This document shows, piece after piece, positions 1-9,486 of a DNA stretch of 64,000 nucleotides. The notes beneath the pieces are model-generated. The model saw only the letters and a program-made list of their open reading frames with translations, ran no database searches and had not been told where the DNA came from. The stretch is from RPQJ01 sp963706535 (GTDB lineage: Bacteria; Pseudomonadota; Gammaproteobacteria; Steroidobacterales; Steroidobacteraceae), in the NCBI GenBank assembly GCA_963706535.1, contig CAVPMU010000012.1, positions 310,001 through 374,000 on the forward strand, read 5' to 3'. Numbering within the stretch: the stretch's first letter is position 1; every line of letters starts with the position of its first letter. Position numbers and translations under genes: made by a program.

Positions 1-1849
1 CGCCGAAGCTCACGTGCAGGCCACGCTCGTCGATGCGCTCGTAGTTCACCCCGCCGATCATCTCCACGCGCTTCATCTTGAGCGCGGAGCGGTGGATCCA
101 GCCCGTGGTCTTGCCCAGCCCCTTGCCCAGCGGCCCCGACTTGCGCTGCAGCAGGTACACCTTGCGGGCCGGCGGCTCGATGACGGGCTGCGCCACGCCG
201 CCGCGTACCTCGGCCGGGTCGCCGACGCCCCACTCGGCCATCCAGGCGGCGGCGTCGACGGCCGTCGAATGTCCCTCGCTCACGAGGTACTCGGCGACGT
301 CGAAGCCGATGCCGCCTGCGCCAATGACCGCCACGCGTGGCCCGGCCGTCCGTCCATGCAGCAGCAGGTCGATGTAGGAGAGCACGCGGCCGCTCGCACG
401 ATGCTCCTCCTCGCCCGGGATGCGCGGGTCACGCGGGGCGACGCCCGTGGCCAGCACCACCGCGTCGTATCCGCCCGCGCCGAGCGACGCGGCGTCCGCG
501 CGCGTGCCGAGCCGCAGTGCCACGCCGGTCGTCTCGAGCCGGCGCCCGAAATAGCGCAGCGTCTCGTGGAATTCCTCCTTGCCCGGGATGCGCTTCGCCA
601 TGTTGAACTGGCCGCCGATCTCGCGTGCGGCCTCGAAGAGATCCACGCGATGGCCCCGCTCGGCGAGCATAGCCGCGCAGGCGAGACCGGCGGGACCCGC
701 ACCGACGACGGCGAACCTGCCGGGAGGACGTGCCGGCGCGATCGTGATCTCGGTCTCGAAGGCCGCGCGCGGATTGACGAGGCAGGAGGCGATCTTGCGC
801 TGGAAGACGTGGTCGAGGCAGGCCTGGTTGCAGGCGATGCAGGTGTTGATCTCGTCGGCGCGCCCCGCCGCGGCCTTCCTTACGAACTCGGGGTCGGCGA
901 GCAGCGGCCGCGCCATCGACACCATGTCCGCGCAGCCCTCCGCGAGCACCTGCTCGGCGACCTCGGGCGTGTTGATGCGGTTGGTGGTGCAGAGCGGGAT
1001 GGCAACCTCGCCCTTGAGCTTCTTCGTCACCCAGGCGAACGCGGCGCGCGGCACCGAGGTGGCGATCGTGGGTACGCGTGCCTCGTGCCAGCCGATGCCG
1101 GTGTTGATGATGCTCGCGCCGGCCCGCTCGATGGCCTTCGCGAGCTGCACCACTTCCTCCCAGCTGCTGCCGTCCGGGATCAGGTCCAGCATCGAGAGGC
1201 GGTAGACGATGACGAAGTCGCGGCCGACCGCCGCGCGCGTGCGCTCGACGATCTCCACCGCGAGGCGCATGCGGTTCGCGTAGCTGCCGCCCCATTCGTC
1301 GCTGCGGCGGTTGGTGTGCGCGACGAGGAACTGGTTGATGAAGTAGCCCTCGGAGCCCATCACCTCGACGCCGTCGTAGCCGGCCTCGCGCGCGAGCACG
1401 GCGCAGCGCACGTAGGCGCGGATCTGGCGCTCCACGCCGCGCGAGGTGAGCGCCCGCGGCGCGAAGGGCGAGATCGGCGACTTGATGCGCGAGGGTGCGA
1501 CCGCGAGCGGGTGGTAGCCGTAGCGACCGGTGTGCAGGATCTGCAACGCGATGGCGCCGCCCTCGGCGTGTACCGCCGCGGTGATGGGCTTGTGCCGCGC
1601 CGCCGCTGCGTGCGTCGCCAGGCGTCCGGCGAACGGCGACGCCCAGCCCTCGATGTTGGGTGCGAAACCACCGGTGACGATGAGCCCCACGCCGCCGCGC
1701 GCCCGCTCCGCGAAGTAGGCCGTGAGTCGCGGAAAATGCTTCGGGTCGTCCTCGAGGCCGGTGTGCATCGAGCCCATCAGCACGCGGTTGCGCAGCTTGA
1801 CGTGGCCGAGGTCGAGCGGCGCGAGCAGGCGCGGGTAGCGTTGCGTCAA
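1..1849 (-). CDS. fadH: 2,4-dienoyl-CoA reductase (NADPH), FadH-type, 3' end outside window
   Basis: Reduces 2,4-dienoyl-CoA intermediates in beta-oxidation of unsaturated fatty acids, using FMN, FAD and a 4Fe-4S cluster. The N-terminal half is an old-yellow-enzyme TIM barrel opening with YPRLLAPLDLG...NRVLMGSMHTGLE, very close to E. coli FadH. The cluster motif CIACNQACLD lies near residues 337-346, followed by an FAD/NAD-binding half (AVVGAGPAGLACA). About 616 codons are present and E. coli FadH has 672 residues, so roughly the last 55 residues lie beyond base 1. The start is TTG at 1849, because an in-frame stop lies only 9 bases upstream and the alignment fits; a GAGG overlaps that stop, which belongs to the upstream phosphate transporter, so translation may be coupled. 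Confidence 0.93.
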   Translation of the reverse strand, partial: MTQRYPRLLAPLDLGHVKLRNRVLMGSMHTGLEDDPKHFPRLTAYFAERARGGVGLIVTGGFAPNIEGWASPFAGRLATHAAAARHKPITAAVHAEGGAIALQILHTGRYGYHPLAVAPSRIKSPISPFAPRALTSRGVERQIRAYVRCAVLAREAGYDGVEVMGSEGYFINQFLVAHTNRRSDEWGGSYANRMRLAVEIVERTRAAVGRDFVIVYRLSMLDLIPDGSSWEEVVQLAKAIERAGASIINTGIGWHEARVPTIATSVPRAAFAWVTKKLKGEVAIPLCTTNRINTPEVAEQVLAEGCADMVSMARPLLADPEFVRKAAAGRADEINTCIACNQACLDHVFQRKIASCLVNPRAAFETEITIAPARPPGRFAVVGAGPAGLACAAMLAERGHRVDLFEAAREIGGQFNMAKRIPGKEEFHETLRYFGRRLETTGVALRLGTRADAASLGAGGYDAVVLATGVAPRDPRIPGEEEHRASGRVLSYIDLLLHGRTAGPRVAVIGAGGIGFDVAEYLVSEGHSTAVDAAAWMAEWGVGDPAEVRGGVAQPVIEPPARKVYLLQRKSGPLGKGLGKTTGWIHRSALKMKRVEMIGGVNYERIDERGLHVSFG

Positions 1850-1858
1850 GCGTTCGCC

Positions 1859-2860
1859 TCAGAGCAGCAGCAGGCCGAGCCAGTAGGCGCCCGCGGCCAT
1901 CGCTGCCGCGGCGGGCATGGTGATGACCCACGCCACGACGATGTTGCCGGCGACCCCCCAGCGCACGGCCCGCGTGCGTTGCGCGGCCCCCACCCCGACG
2001 ATGGCGCCGGTGATGGTGTGCGTGGTGGACACGGGGATGCCCATGCTCGAGGCGAGGAACAGCGTCATCGCGCCGCCGGTCTCCGCGGCAAAGCCGCCGA
2101 CCGGCCGCAGCTTGGTGATCTTCTGGCCCATGGTCTTCACGATGCGCCAGCCGCCGAACATCGTGCCGAGCGCGATGGCCAGGTAGCAGCTCACGATCAC
2201 CCACGCGGGCAGGTGCTCTCGCGAGGTCACGCCGGCGGCGATCAGCAGCAGCCAGATGATGCCCATGGTCTTCTGGGCGTCGTTGCTCCCGTGGCCGATG
2301 CTGTAGGCCGCGGAGGAGGCGAGCTGCAGCCGCCGGAACCAGACGTCCACCCGGTGTGGTGCGGCACGCAGGCAGGCCCAGGACACCGCGACCATGAGCA
2401 GACCGCCGAGCGTGAGCCCGAGCAGCGGCGACACGAAGATGAAGGCCGCGGTCTTGATGATGCCCGGGGCGAGCAGCGGCGCGGTGCCGGCCTTGGCGAT
2501 GGTCGCGCCGATCATGCCGCCGATCAGCGCGTGCGAGGAGCTCGACGGGATGCCGTAGTACCAGGTGATCAGGTTCCAGACGATCGCGCCGATCAGCGCG
2601 CCGAAGATCACGTAGTGGTCCACCGCGGCCGGGTCGACGATGCCCTTGCCGACCATCGCCGCCACCTTGAGGTGGAAGATGAAGATCGCGACGAAGTTGA
2701 AGAATGCGGCCCAGGCCACCGCCTGGTAGGGGCGCAGTACGCCGGTCGAGACCACCGTGGCGATGGAGTTCGCCGCGTCGTGGAAGCCGTTCATGAAGTC
2801 GAACGCGAGCGCGAGGGCGACCAGCACCACGAGCGTCACGAGCGGGATCGTGAGCTCCAT
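1859..2860 (-). CDS. Inorganic phosphate transporter, PiT family
   Basis: Inner-membrane low-affinity phosphate (or metal-phosphate) permease of the PF01384 family, 333 residues, the short bacterial type. Both halves carry the family signature: NGFHDAANSIATVV near the N-terminus and HGSNDAQKTMGII in the second half, each in a hydrophobic context with about ten membrane segments. The ATG at 2860 follows the stop of the upstream DUF47 gene by 2 bases, so the two are an operon; this pairing is recurrent in bacteria. Its stop is followed after 9 bases by the TTG start of the fadH-like gene. Confidence 0.93.
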   Translation of the reverse strand: MELTIPLVTLVVLVALALAFDFMNGFHDAANSIATVVSTGVLRPYQAVAWAAFFNFVAIFIFHLKVAAMVGKGIVDPAAVDHYVIFGALIGAIVWNLITWYYGIPSSSSHALIGGMIGATIAKAGTAPLLAPGIIKTAAFIFVSPLLGLTLGGLLMVAVSWACLRAAPHRVDVWFRRLQLASSAAYSIGHGSNDAQKTMGIIWLLLIAAGVTSREHLPAWVIVSCYLAIALGTMFGGWRIVKTMGQKITKLRPVGGFAAETGGAMTLFLASSMGIPVSTTHTITGAIVGVGAAQRTRAVRWGVAGNIVVAWVITMPAAAAMAAGAYWLGLLLL

Positions 2861-2862
2861 GC

Positions 2863-3504
2863 TCAGACGTTCTCCACCACGACCGCCTCGATGATGTTGG
2901 CCACGTCCTGGCACTTGTCGATCGCGTTCTCGAGGTACTCGTAGACGTTCTTGTGCTTGATGAGTTCGCGGACGTCCTGCTGCTCGCGGAACAGCCTCGA
3001 GATGCCCGACCGCATGACGCTGTCGGCCTCGCTCTCGAGTGCGTCGATCTCCTGGGCCAGCGCCAGCGCCTGGGTCGCGTTCTCCATCGACGACAGCAGC
3101 TTGACGGCCGTCTGCACCTTGTCGCAGCAGCTCTCGAGCAGCTTCGCCATGCGGTCCGAATCCGGTGGAAGGGTCTGGATGTCGAACAGGTGCATGGACT
3201 CGGCGGCGTCCTGGATCAGGTCGAGGATGTCGTCCATGCCCGAGATCAGGCGGTGGATGTCGTTGCGGTCGAACGGCGTGATGAAGGTGGAGTGCAGCAG
3301 CGAGACGGTCTCGTAGGTGACCTTGTCGGCGCTGCGCTCGACGTTGCCGATGCGCTGGATCAGGGCGGCGCGCCGGGCCTCGTCCGCGTAGTCGTGCACC
3401 AGCTCGGTCATGGCCCGCCCACCGGCGACGAGGCATTCGGCGTGGCGGTCGAACAATGCGAAGAACCGCGCCTCGCGCGGCATCAGGGCGGAAAGGAACC
3501 GCAT
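2863..3504 (-). CDS. DUF47 family PhoU-like phosphate transport regulator
   Basis: A 213-residue, largely helical protein of the DUF47 (TIGR00153) family, distantly related to PhoU and usually encoded next to PiT transporters, which it is thought to modulate. Recognised from the opening MRFLSALMPREARFFALFD, the conserved DDILDLIQDAAE-type segment in the middle, and the YEYLENAIDKCQDVANIIE motif near the C-terminus. AGGAAGG lies just upstream of the ATG. It is the first gene of the leftward operon with the PiT gene; the divergent neighbour is the tandem uvrA paralogue. Confidence 0.92.
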   Translation of the reverse strand: MRFLSALMPREARFFALFDRHAECLVAGGRAMTELVHDYADEARRAALIQRIGNVERSADKVTYETVSLLHSTFITPFDRNDIHRLISGMDDILDLIQDAAESMHLFDIQTLPPDSDRMAKLLESCCDKVQTAVKLLSSMENATQALALAQEIDALESEADSVMRSGISRLFREQQDVRELIKHKNVYEYLENAIDKCQDVANIIEAVVVENV

Positions 3505-3618
3505 CTGGCCTTCCTGGAATCTCTGAGTCGTTGTGCGGCGAAGTATCCGTGATCCCGGCGGAACGTGGTAGCGTGGTCATTCCGGACCGCCCGCCCGCCG
3601 GGCCCGCCCGGATCCAAT

Positions 3619-6600
3619 ATGAGCCCCGGCAGCCACGATTCCATCCGCATCCTGGGCGCGCGGCAGAACAACCTGCGCGCCATCGACCTCGACCTGCCCC
3701 TGCGGCAGCTGGTGGTGGTCACGGGCGTGTCCGGTTCGGGCAAGTCCTCGCTGGTCTTCGACACGATTTACGCGGAGGGACAGCGACGTTACGTCGAGAC
3801 GTTCTCGCCGTACGCGCGTCAGTTCCTCGACCGGATGGACAAGCCGGCGGTGGACCGCATCGAGGGCATCCCGCCCGCCATCGCCATCGACCAGACCAAT
3901 CCGGTGCGCACGTCCCGTTCGACGGTCGGGACCATGACCGAGCTCAACGACCACCTGAAGCTGCTGTACGCGCGGGCTGCGCGGCTGCATTGCCGGGCCT
4001 GCGGCCGTCCGGTGCGCCGCGACACGCCAGACAGCATCCTGCAGGACCTGGAGGTGCGGGCCGCGGCGGCCGGGGATCCGCGACTGCTGGTGACGTTTCC
4101 GGTGACGGTGCCGAAGAACTTCACCGCCGAGGAGGTGCTGGCGCTGCTCGGGCAGCAGGGCTACACGCGCGTCCATGCCCGCGGCGACCGGCAACTCGAG
4201 ATCGTGCAGGACCGCTTCCGGATCGGGGGCATCGACCGCAGTCGCGTGCTCGAGGCGCTCGAGGCCGCGCTGCGCGTGGGGCGGGGCAGGGTCGACGTGC
4301 GTGCCGGGGACGCCGCCCCCTGGCGATTCTCCTCCGACCTGCACTGCGCCGACTGCGACATCCACTACCGCGACCCGACCCCGAGCGCCTTCTCGTTCAA
4401 TTCGCCGCTCGGGGCCTGCGAGACCTGCCGCGGATTCGGCCGCGTCATCGGCGTGGACTACGGGCTGGTCGTGCCCGACGCCTCGCGCACGCTGCGCGGC
4501 GGCGCGGTGCGGCCCTGGCAGACCGAGTCCTATCGCGAGTGCCAGGACGACCTGGTGCGCTTCGCGCGCAAGCGCGGCGTCCCGCTCGACACGCCCTGGC
4601 GCGAGCTCACCGAGGAACAGCGCCGCTGGGTGATCGACGGCGAGGGGCCGTTCGAGAAGAAGGTCTGGTACGGCGCGCGGCGCTTCTTCGAGTGGCTCGA
4701 GACCAGGAGCTACAAGATGCACATCCGCGTGCTGCTGTCGAAGTACCGCAGCTACACGCCCTGCGGCGATTGCGGCGGCGCGCGCCTCAAGCCCGAATCG
4801 CTGCTGTGGCGACTGGGCGGGATGCATGGCGCGTCGACGGGGTTCAATATCCACGAGCTGATGCTGCTGCCCATCGAGCGCTGTCGCGACTTCGTCGCGG
4901 GTCTCGTGCTGCCCGCACCGCTCGACGAGGCGACCGACCTGCTGCTCGGCGAGATCCGCTCGCGACTCGAATTCCTCGTGCGTGTCGGTCTCGGCTACCT
5001 CACGCTCGACCGGCAGTCACGCACGCTCTCGGGCGGGGAGGTGCAGCGCATCAACCTCACCACCGCGCTCGGCACCTCGCTCACCAATACGCTCTTCGTG
5101 CTGGACGAGCCCTCGATCGGGCTGCATCCCCGCGACATGCGCCGCGTGATCGAGGTGATGCAGCGCCTGCGCGACAACGGAAACTCGCTGCTGGTGGTCG
5201 AGCACGACCCGCAGATCATGCTGGCGGCCGATCGGATCATCGACCTCGGCCCGGGGCCGGGCGAGCACGGCGGTCTCGTCGTGTTCAACGGCACCCCGGC
5301 GGAACTCGCCGGCCGCGCCGACACGCTCACCGCGCAGTACCTTGCAGGACGCAAGGACGCCGTGACCGCCGCGGGTGCTCGCGGCGCGCCCCGCGCCGAC
5401 GAACCACGACTGGCGATTCGCGGCGCGACGGAGCACAACCTCAAGGGTATCGACGTGTCGATCCCGCTGCATCGCCTTGTGTGTGTCACGGGCGTGTCGG
5501 GGTCGGGCAAGTCCACGCTCGTGCAGGACGTGCTGTACGCGTCGTTGTTGCGTGCCAAGGGCAAGCCCACGGAGACGCCCGGCGCCCATGCCGCGCTCGA
5601 GGGCGCCGAGCACGTTGCCGAAGTGGTGATGGTCGACCAGACCGCGATCGGCCGCACGACGCGCTCGAATCCCGCGAGCTACGTGGGCGCCTTCGACGTG
5701 ATCCGCAAGCGTTTTGCCGCGGAGGCGGTCGCCATCGAGCGCGGCTACACGGTCGGGACATTCAGCTTCAATTCCGGGACCGGTCGTTGCCCCACCTGCG
5801 CGGGCAACGGCTTCGAGCACGTCGAGATGCAGTTCCTCTCCGACGTCTACCTGCGCTGCCCGGACTGCGACGGCCGGCGCTACCGGCCCGAGATCCTCGA
5901 AGTGAAGATGGCGCGCGGCGAGGGTGCTGCGAAGAGCATTGCTGACGTGCTCGAGATGACGGTCTCGGAGGCTGCCGCGTTCTTCGCGGACGACCGCGAG
6001 GTGCTCGACTGCCTCGAGCCCCTGGTCGCCGTGGGTCTCGACTACCTGCGCCTCGGCCAGCCCGTGCCGACGCTCTCGGGCGGCGAAGCCCAGCGCCTCA
6101 AGCTCGCCGGCCATCTGAAAAGGGGACGCTACCCTTTTCCGATTCCGGAAAAGGGTAGCGTCCCCTTTTCAACGACGCTGTTCCTGTTCGACGAGCCCAC
6201 CACAGGCCTGCACTTCGACGACGTCGCGAAGCTGCTCGGCGCCTTCAAGCGCCTGCTCGACGCCGGCCACTCGCTGGTCGTGATCGAGCACAACCTCGAC
6301 GTGATCCGCGCGGCGGACTGGATCGTGGACCTCGGCCCGGAGGGGGGCGAGGCGGGCGGCCGACTGGTGGTTGCCGGCACCCCTGCGGAGGTCATGGCGT
6401 GCGCGGCCTCGCACACGGGTCGGGCGTTGCTCGACTTCGACGCCGAGCGCAGGCGAGTGCTTGCGAACGGGCACGCCGAGCTCCCGCCGCCGACGACGCC
6501 GGCGCCCCGGATCGCAGACGAGCCACGCAATGCGATCGTCGTGCACAAGGCGCGCGAGCACAACCTGCGCGACGTGAACGTGGTGATTCCCCACGACGGC

Positions 6601-9132
6601 ATGACGGTCGTCACCGGCGTGTCCGGGTCCGGCAAGTCGACGCTGGCATTCGACATCGTGTTCGCCGAGGGCCAGCGGCGCTACCTCGAGTCGCTCAACG
6701 CCTACGCGCGGCAGTTCGTGCAACCCGCGGGGCGGCCCGACGTCGACGCGATCTACGGCATCCCGCCCACCGTCGCGATCGAGCAGCGCACCAGCCGCGG
6801 CGGGCGCAAGAGCACCGTCGGCACCCTCACCGAGGTGCACCACTTCCTGCGCCTGCTGTACGTCAAGCTCGGCAAGCAGCACTGCCCGGAATGCGCGGTG
6901 GCGATCGAGCCGCAGACGGCGGATGCGATCGTCGCCCGCCTGCTGCGCGAAGCGAAGGGCCGCCGCATCGAACTGCTCGCGCCGCTGGTCGTCGCGCGCA
7001 AGGGCTACTACACGGATCTGGCGAAGTGGGCCGCAGGCAAGGGCTACACGCGCCTGCGCGTGGACGGCGAATACCTGCCGACCGACAAGTGGCCGCGCCT
7101 CGACCGCTTCCGCGAGCACACCATCGAGCTGCCGGTCGGCGAGGCCATCCCCGGGCCGAAGACCGAGCGGGACCTGCGTGCGCACCTGCAGCGCGCGCTC
7201 GATTTCGGCAAGGGCGTGGCCCACGTGCTCGACCGCGGCAGGACCCGCGTGTTCTCGACGCGCCGCGCCTGCCCGTCGTGCGGGCGCAGTTTCGCCGAGC
7301 CCGACCCGCGGCTGTTCTCCTACAACTCCAAGCACGGCTGGTGCGAGTCCTGTTACGGCACCGGGGTCGCCATCAAGGGCTTCGACGCGGAGCAGACGGG
7401 CGAGGAGATCTGGTGGAACGAGTGGTTCGAGGGCGAGGCCAGCGCCTGCCCGGACTGCGAGGGCCAGCGGCTGAACCCGGTCGCGCTCAACGTGCTGTTC
7501 CGCCACCAGTCCATCGCGTCGCTCGCGGCCCTGCCCGTGGACTCGGCCCGCACCTTCTTCGACGGCCTGAAGCTGGCGGGGCGTGAGCGGGAGATCGCCC
7601 GCGACCTGCTCGCCGAGATCCGCTCGCGGCTCGAGTTCCTGCAGGACGTCGGCCTCGGCTACATCTCGCTCGACCGCGCGGCGCCGACGCTGTCCGGCGG
7701 CGAGGCGCAGCGCATCCGCCTCGCCTCGCAGCTCGGCTCCAACCTGCAGGGCGTGTGCTACGTGCTGGATGAGCCCACCATCGGGCTGCATCCACGCGAC
7801 AATGCGGTGCTGCTCGACACGCTCGCCAGGCTCGGCGCGAAGGGCAACACGCTGCTCGTCGTCGAGCACGACGAGGACACGATCCGTCGCGCCGACCACG
7901 TCATCGATCTCGGGCCCGGTGCCGGTACGCGAGGGGGTCGCGTCGTCGGCGAAGGGCGCATCGCGGACCTCATGGCGGCCCCGGAGTCGACGACGGGCCG
8001 CTTCCTCGCCGCGCCGCTGCTGCATCCCGTCTCCCCGCGCCGAGTGGTGCGTCGTGACGATCCCGTGCTCGCGATCGAGCGGGCGGAACTGCACAACCTG
8101 CGCAAGGTGAACGCGCGAGTTCCACTGCGCCGCCTGACGGTGGTGACGGGCGTATCGGGTTCCGGCAAGTCCACGCTCGCCCGCGACGTGCTCTACGCGA
8201 ACCTGCGCGTCCGTACCGGTGAGCAGCGGCGGCGCGGCCGCGCCCGGGCCTGGCTCGGCTGCAGGTCCATCGCGGGCACCGAGTACATCGCCCGCGTGCT
8301 CGAGGTGGACCAGACCCCGATCGGCAAGACGCCGCGCTCCTGCCCGGCCACCTACGTCGGCTTCTGGGACGACATCCGCAGGCTCTACGCGGGCAGCACC
8401 GAATCACGCGTGCGCGGCTACGGCCCCGGTCGCTTCTCGTTCAATACGCCGGGCGGCCGCTGCGACGCCTGCGAAGGGCAGGGCCTGCAGAAGATCGAGA
8501 TGAGCTTCCTGCCGGACGTGAAGGTGCGGTGCGATGCCTGCGGCGGCCGGCGCTTCAATGGCGAGACCCTCGCGATCACCTACAAGGGGCGCAGCATCGA
8601 CGAGGTCCTCGCCATGAGCGTGGACGAGGCGGTGGATTTCTTCGTCGCGCATGCGCGCACCCACCATGCGCTCCGGCTGCTGCAGGACGTGGGTCTCGGC
8701 TACCTCACGCTCGGCCAGCAGAGCCCGACGCTCTCGGGCGGCGAGGCGCAGCGCATCAAGCTCGTGACCGAGCTGGCCCGCCTGCGGCCGCAGGTCGACC
8801 CGCGCGCACGCGCGACCGCGACGCCCGGCACGCTCTACGTGCTCGACGAACCCACCGTCGGCCTGCACATGGCCGACGTCGAGAAGCTGGTGCGCGTGCT
8901 GCACCGGCTGGTGGACGCCGGCAACACCGTCGTGGTGATCGAGCACAATCTCGACGTGATCGCGGAAGCGGACTGGATCATCGACCTCGGTCCCGAGGGC
9001 GGCGCGGGCGGCGGACGCATCGTGGCGCAGGGGGCGCCAGAAGCGGTCGTGGCCGCAAGGGCGAAGTCGCACACTGCGACCGTGTTGCGACCGTTCCTCG
9101 CGGGGCGCGCGCAGGTGTCGCAACAGGAATAG
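3619..9132 (+). CDS. Tandem double-length UvrA-like ABC ATPase (excinuclease subunit A paralogue)
   Basis: A 1837-residue protein formed of two UvrA-like halves (about residues 1-960 and 975-1837; ordinary UvrA is about 940). Four Walker A motifs GVSGSGKS/T start near residues 36, 625, 1000 and 1511, each paired with an LSGGE(A/V)QR signature and a DEP Walker B. Many CxxC pairs mark the UvrA zinc modules. Family knowledge: such fused UvrA proteins occur in Xanthomonas-type and other proteobacteria beside normal UvrA; DNA damage recognition or export-linked resistance is possible, but the function is unproven. The ATG at 3619 was chosen because the family homology begins there (SIRILGARQNNLRAIDLDLP). 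Oddity: residues about 833-850, between signature and Walker B of the second cassette, are encoded by a perfect palindrome. Confidence 0.93.
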   Translation: MSPGSHDSIRILGARQNNLRAIDLDLPLRQLVVVTGVSGSGKSSLVFDTIYAEGQRRYVETFSPYARQFLDRMDKPAVDRIEGIPPAIAIDQTNPVRTSRSTVGTMTELNDHLKLLYARAARLHCRACGRPVRRDTPDSILQDLEVRAAAAGDPRLLVTFPVTVPKNFTAEEVLALLGQQGYTRVHARGDRQLEIVQDRFRIGGIDRSRVLEALEAALRVGRGRVDVRAGDAAPWRFSSDLHCADCDIHYRDPTPSAFSFNSPLGACETCRGFGRVIGVDYGLVVPDASRTLRGGAVRPWQTESYRECQDDLVRFARKRGVPLDTPWRELTEEQRRWVIDGEGPFEKKVWYGARRFFEWLETRSYKMHIRVLLSKYRSYTPCGDCGGARLKPESLLWRLGGMHGASTGFNIHELMLLPIERCRDFVAGLVLPAPLDEATDLLLGEIRSRLEFLVRVGLGYLTLDRQSRTLSGGEVQRINLTTALGTSLTNTLFVLDEPSIGLHPRDMRRVIEVMQRLRDNGNSLLVVEHDPQIMLAADRIIDLGPGPGEHGGLVVFNGTPAELAGRADTLTAQYLAGRKDAVTAAGARGAPRADEPRLAIRGATEHNLKGIDVSIPLHRLVCVTGVSGSGKSTLVQDVLYASLLRAKGKPTETPGAHAALEGAEHVAEVVMVDQTAIGRTTRSNPASYVGAFDVIRKRFAAEAVAIERGYTVGTFSFNSGTGRCPTCAGNGFEHVEMQFLSDVYLRCPDCDGRRYRPEILEVKMARGEGAAKSIADVLEMTVSEAAAFFADDREVLDCLEPLVAVGLDYLRLGQPVPTLSGGEAQRLKLAGHLKRGRYPFPIPEKGSVPFSTTLFLFDEPTTGLHFDDVAKLLGAFKRLLDAGHSLVVIEHNLDVIRAADWIVDLGPEGGEAGGRLVVAGTPAEVMACAASHTGRALLDFDAERRRVLANGHAELPPPTTPAPRIADEPRNAIVVHKAREHNLRDVNVVIPHDGMTVVTGVSGSGKSTLAFDIVFAEGQRRYLESLNAYARQFVQPAGRPDVDAIYGIPPTVAIEQRTSRGGRKSTVGTLTEVHHFLRLLYVKLGKQHCPECAVAIEPQTADAIVARLLREAKGRRIELLAPLVVARKGYYTDLAKWAAGKGYTRLRVDGEYLPTDKWPRLDRFREHTIELPVGEAIPGPKTERDLRAHLQRALDFGKGVAHVLDRGRTRVFSTRRACPSCGRSFAEPDPRLFSYNSKHGWCESCYGTGVAIKGFDAEQTGEEIWWNEWFEGEASACPDCEGQRLNPVALNVLFRHQSIASLAALPVDSARTFFDGLKLAGREREIARDLLAEIRSRLEFLQDVGLGYISLDRAAPTLSGGEAQRIRLASQLGSNLQGVCYVLDEPTIGLHPRDNAVLLDTLARLGAKGNTLLVVEHDEDTIRRADHVIDLGPGAGTRGGRVVGEGRIADLMAAPESTTGRFLAAPLLHPVSPRRVVRRDDPVLAIERAELHNLRKVNARVPLRRLTVVTGVSGSGKSTLARDVLYANLRVRTGEQRRRGRARAWLGCRSIAGTEYIARVLEVDQTPIGKTPRSCPATYVGFWDDIRRLYAGSTESRVRGYGPGRFSFNTPGGRCDACEGQGLQKIEMSFLPDVKVRCDACGGRRFNGETLAITYKGRSIDEVLAMSVDEAVDFFVAHARTHHALRLLQDVGLGYLTLGQQSPTLSGGEAQRIKLVTELARLRPQVDPRARATATPGTLYVLDEPTVGLHMADVEKLVRVLHRLVDAGNTVVVIEHNLDVIAEADWIIDLGPEGGAGGGRIVAQGAPEAVVAARAKSHTATVLRPFLAGRAQVSQQE
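6117..6170. repeat. 54-bp REP-like perfect palindrome inserted in frame in the uvrA paralogue
   Basis: Two perfect 25-base inverted arms (6117-6141 and 6146-6170) flank a 4-base spacer ATTC. Each arm holds AAAAGGG(T/G)A-type half motifs, for example GGGGACGCTACCC, typical of mobile REP/RAYT-style palindromes of proteobacteria. Its length is 18 codons exactly, so the frame is kept and the element is translated as KRGRYPFPIPEKGSVPFS. Ordinary UvrA has only a short linker at this place before TLYILDEPTTGLHF. Confidence 0.9.
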
Positions 9133-9170
9133 CGCGTCACGCCGCGCGTCGCGACCGATCCGCCCGGCGT

Positions 9171-9464
9171 TCAGCGCTTGTGCGAGGCGAACGCCTTCAT
9201 GGTCAGGTCCCGGACCAGCTGCGTCGCCTTCGCATTGGGCAGGCCGTAGCGGGCAAACAGGGCCATATGGCGCCGCATCTCGAGCGCAGCGCCGGAGGGG
9301 GAGTCGGCGTCCCTGCAGCATTGCTTCAGCCGCCCGTTCAGGTCCGTGGCGACCGCGGCGAGCGGGCGCTTGCGCTCGTCTTCGCCGTATTCCCTCGGCT
9401 TGGTCAGGCCCCAGTCGGCAGCCGTTGCCGCGACGTGGTCGAGTCGATGGGTCGGGTGCGTCAT
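9171..9464 (-). CDS. Conserved-looking hypothetical protein, 97 residues
   Basis: I do not recognise this protein. It has a normal amino-acid mix (unlike the arginine-rich shadow frames), with a segment WGLTKPREYGEDERKRPLAAV and a C-terminal half rich in helix formers (MRRHMALFARYGLPNAKATQLVRD). No signal peptide or membrane segment is visible. It is the only reasonable frame between the end of the uvrA paralogue and the thioesterase, ends 38 bases from the convergent uvrA stop, and has AGGGA upstream of its ATG. Confidence 0.55.
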   Translation of the reverse strand: MTHPTHRLDHVAATAADWGLTKPREYGEDERKRPLAAVATDLNGRLKQCCRDADSPSGAALEMRRHMALFARYGLPNAKATQLVRDLTMKAFASHKR

Positions 9465-9486
9465 GTGTCCGTTCCCTGCCGCAGGT

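Noticed and set aside
14..2944. A 976-codon open frame on the plus strand
   Set aside because: It is antisense to fadH, pit and DUF47, and its product is Arg/Ala/His-rich with no family motif; a GC-codon shadow.
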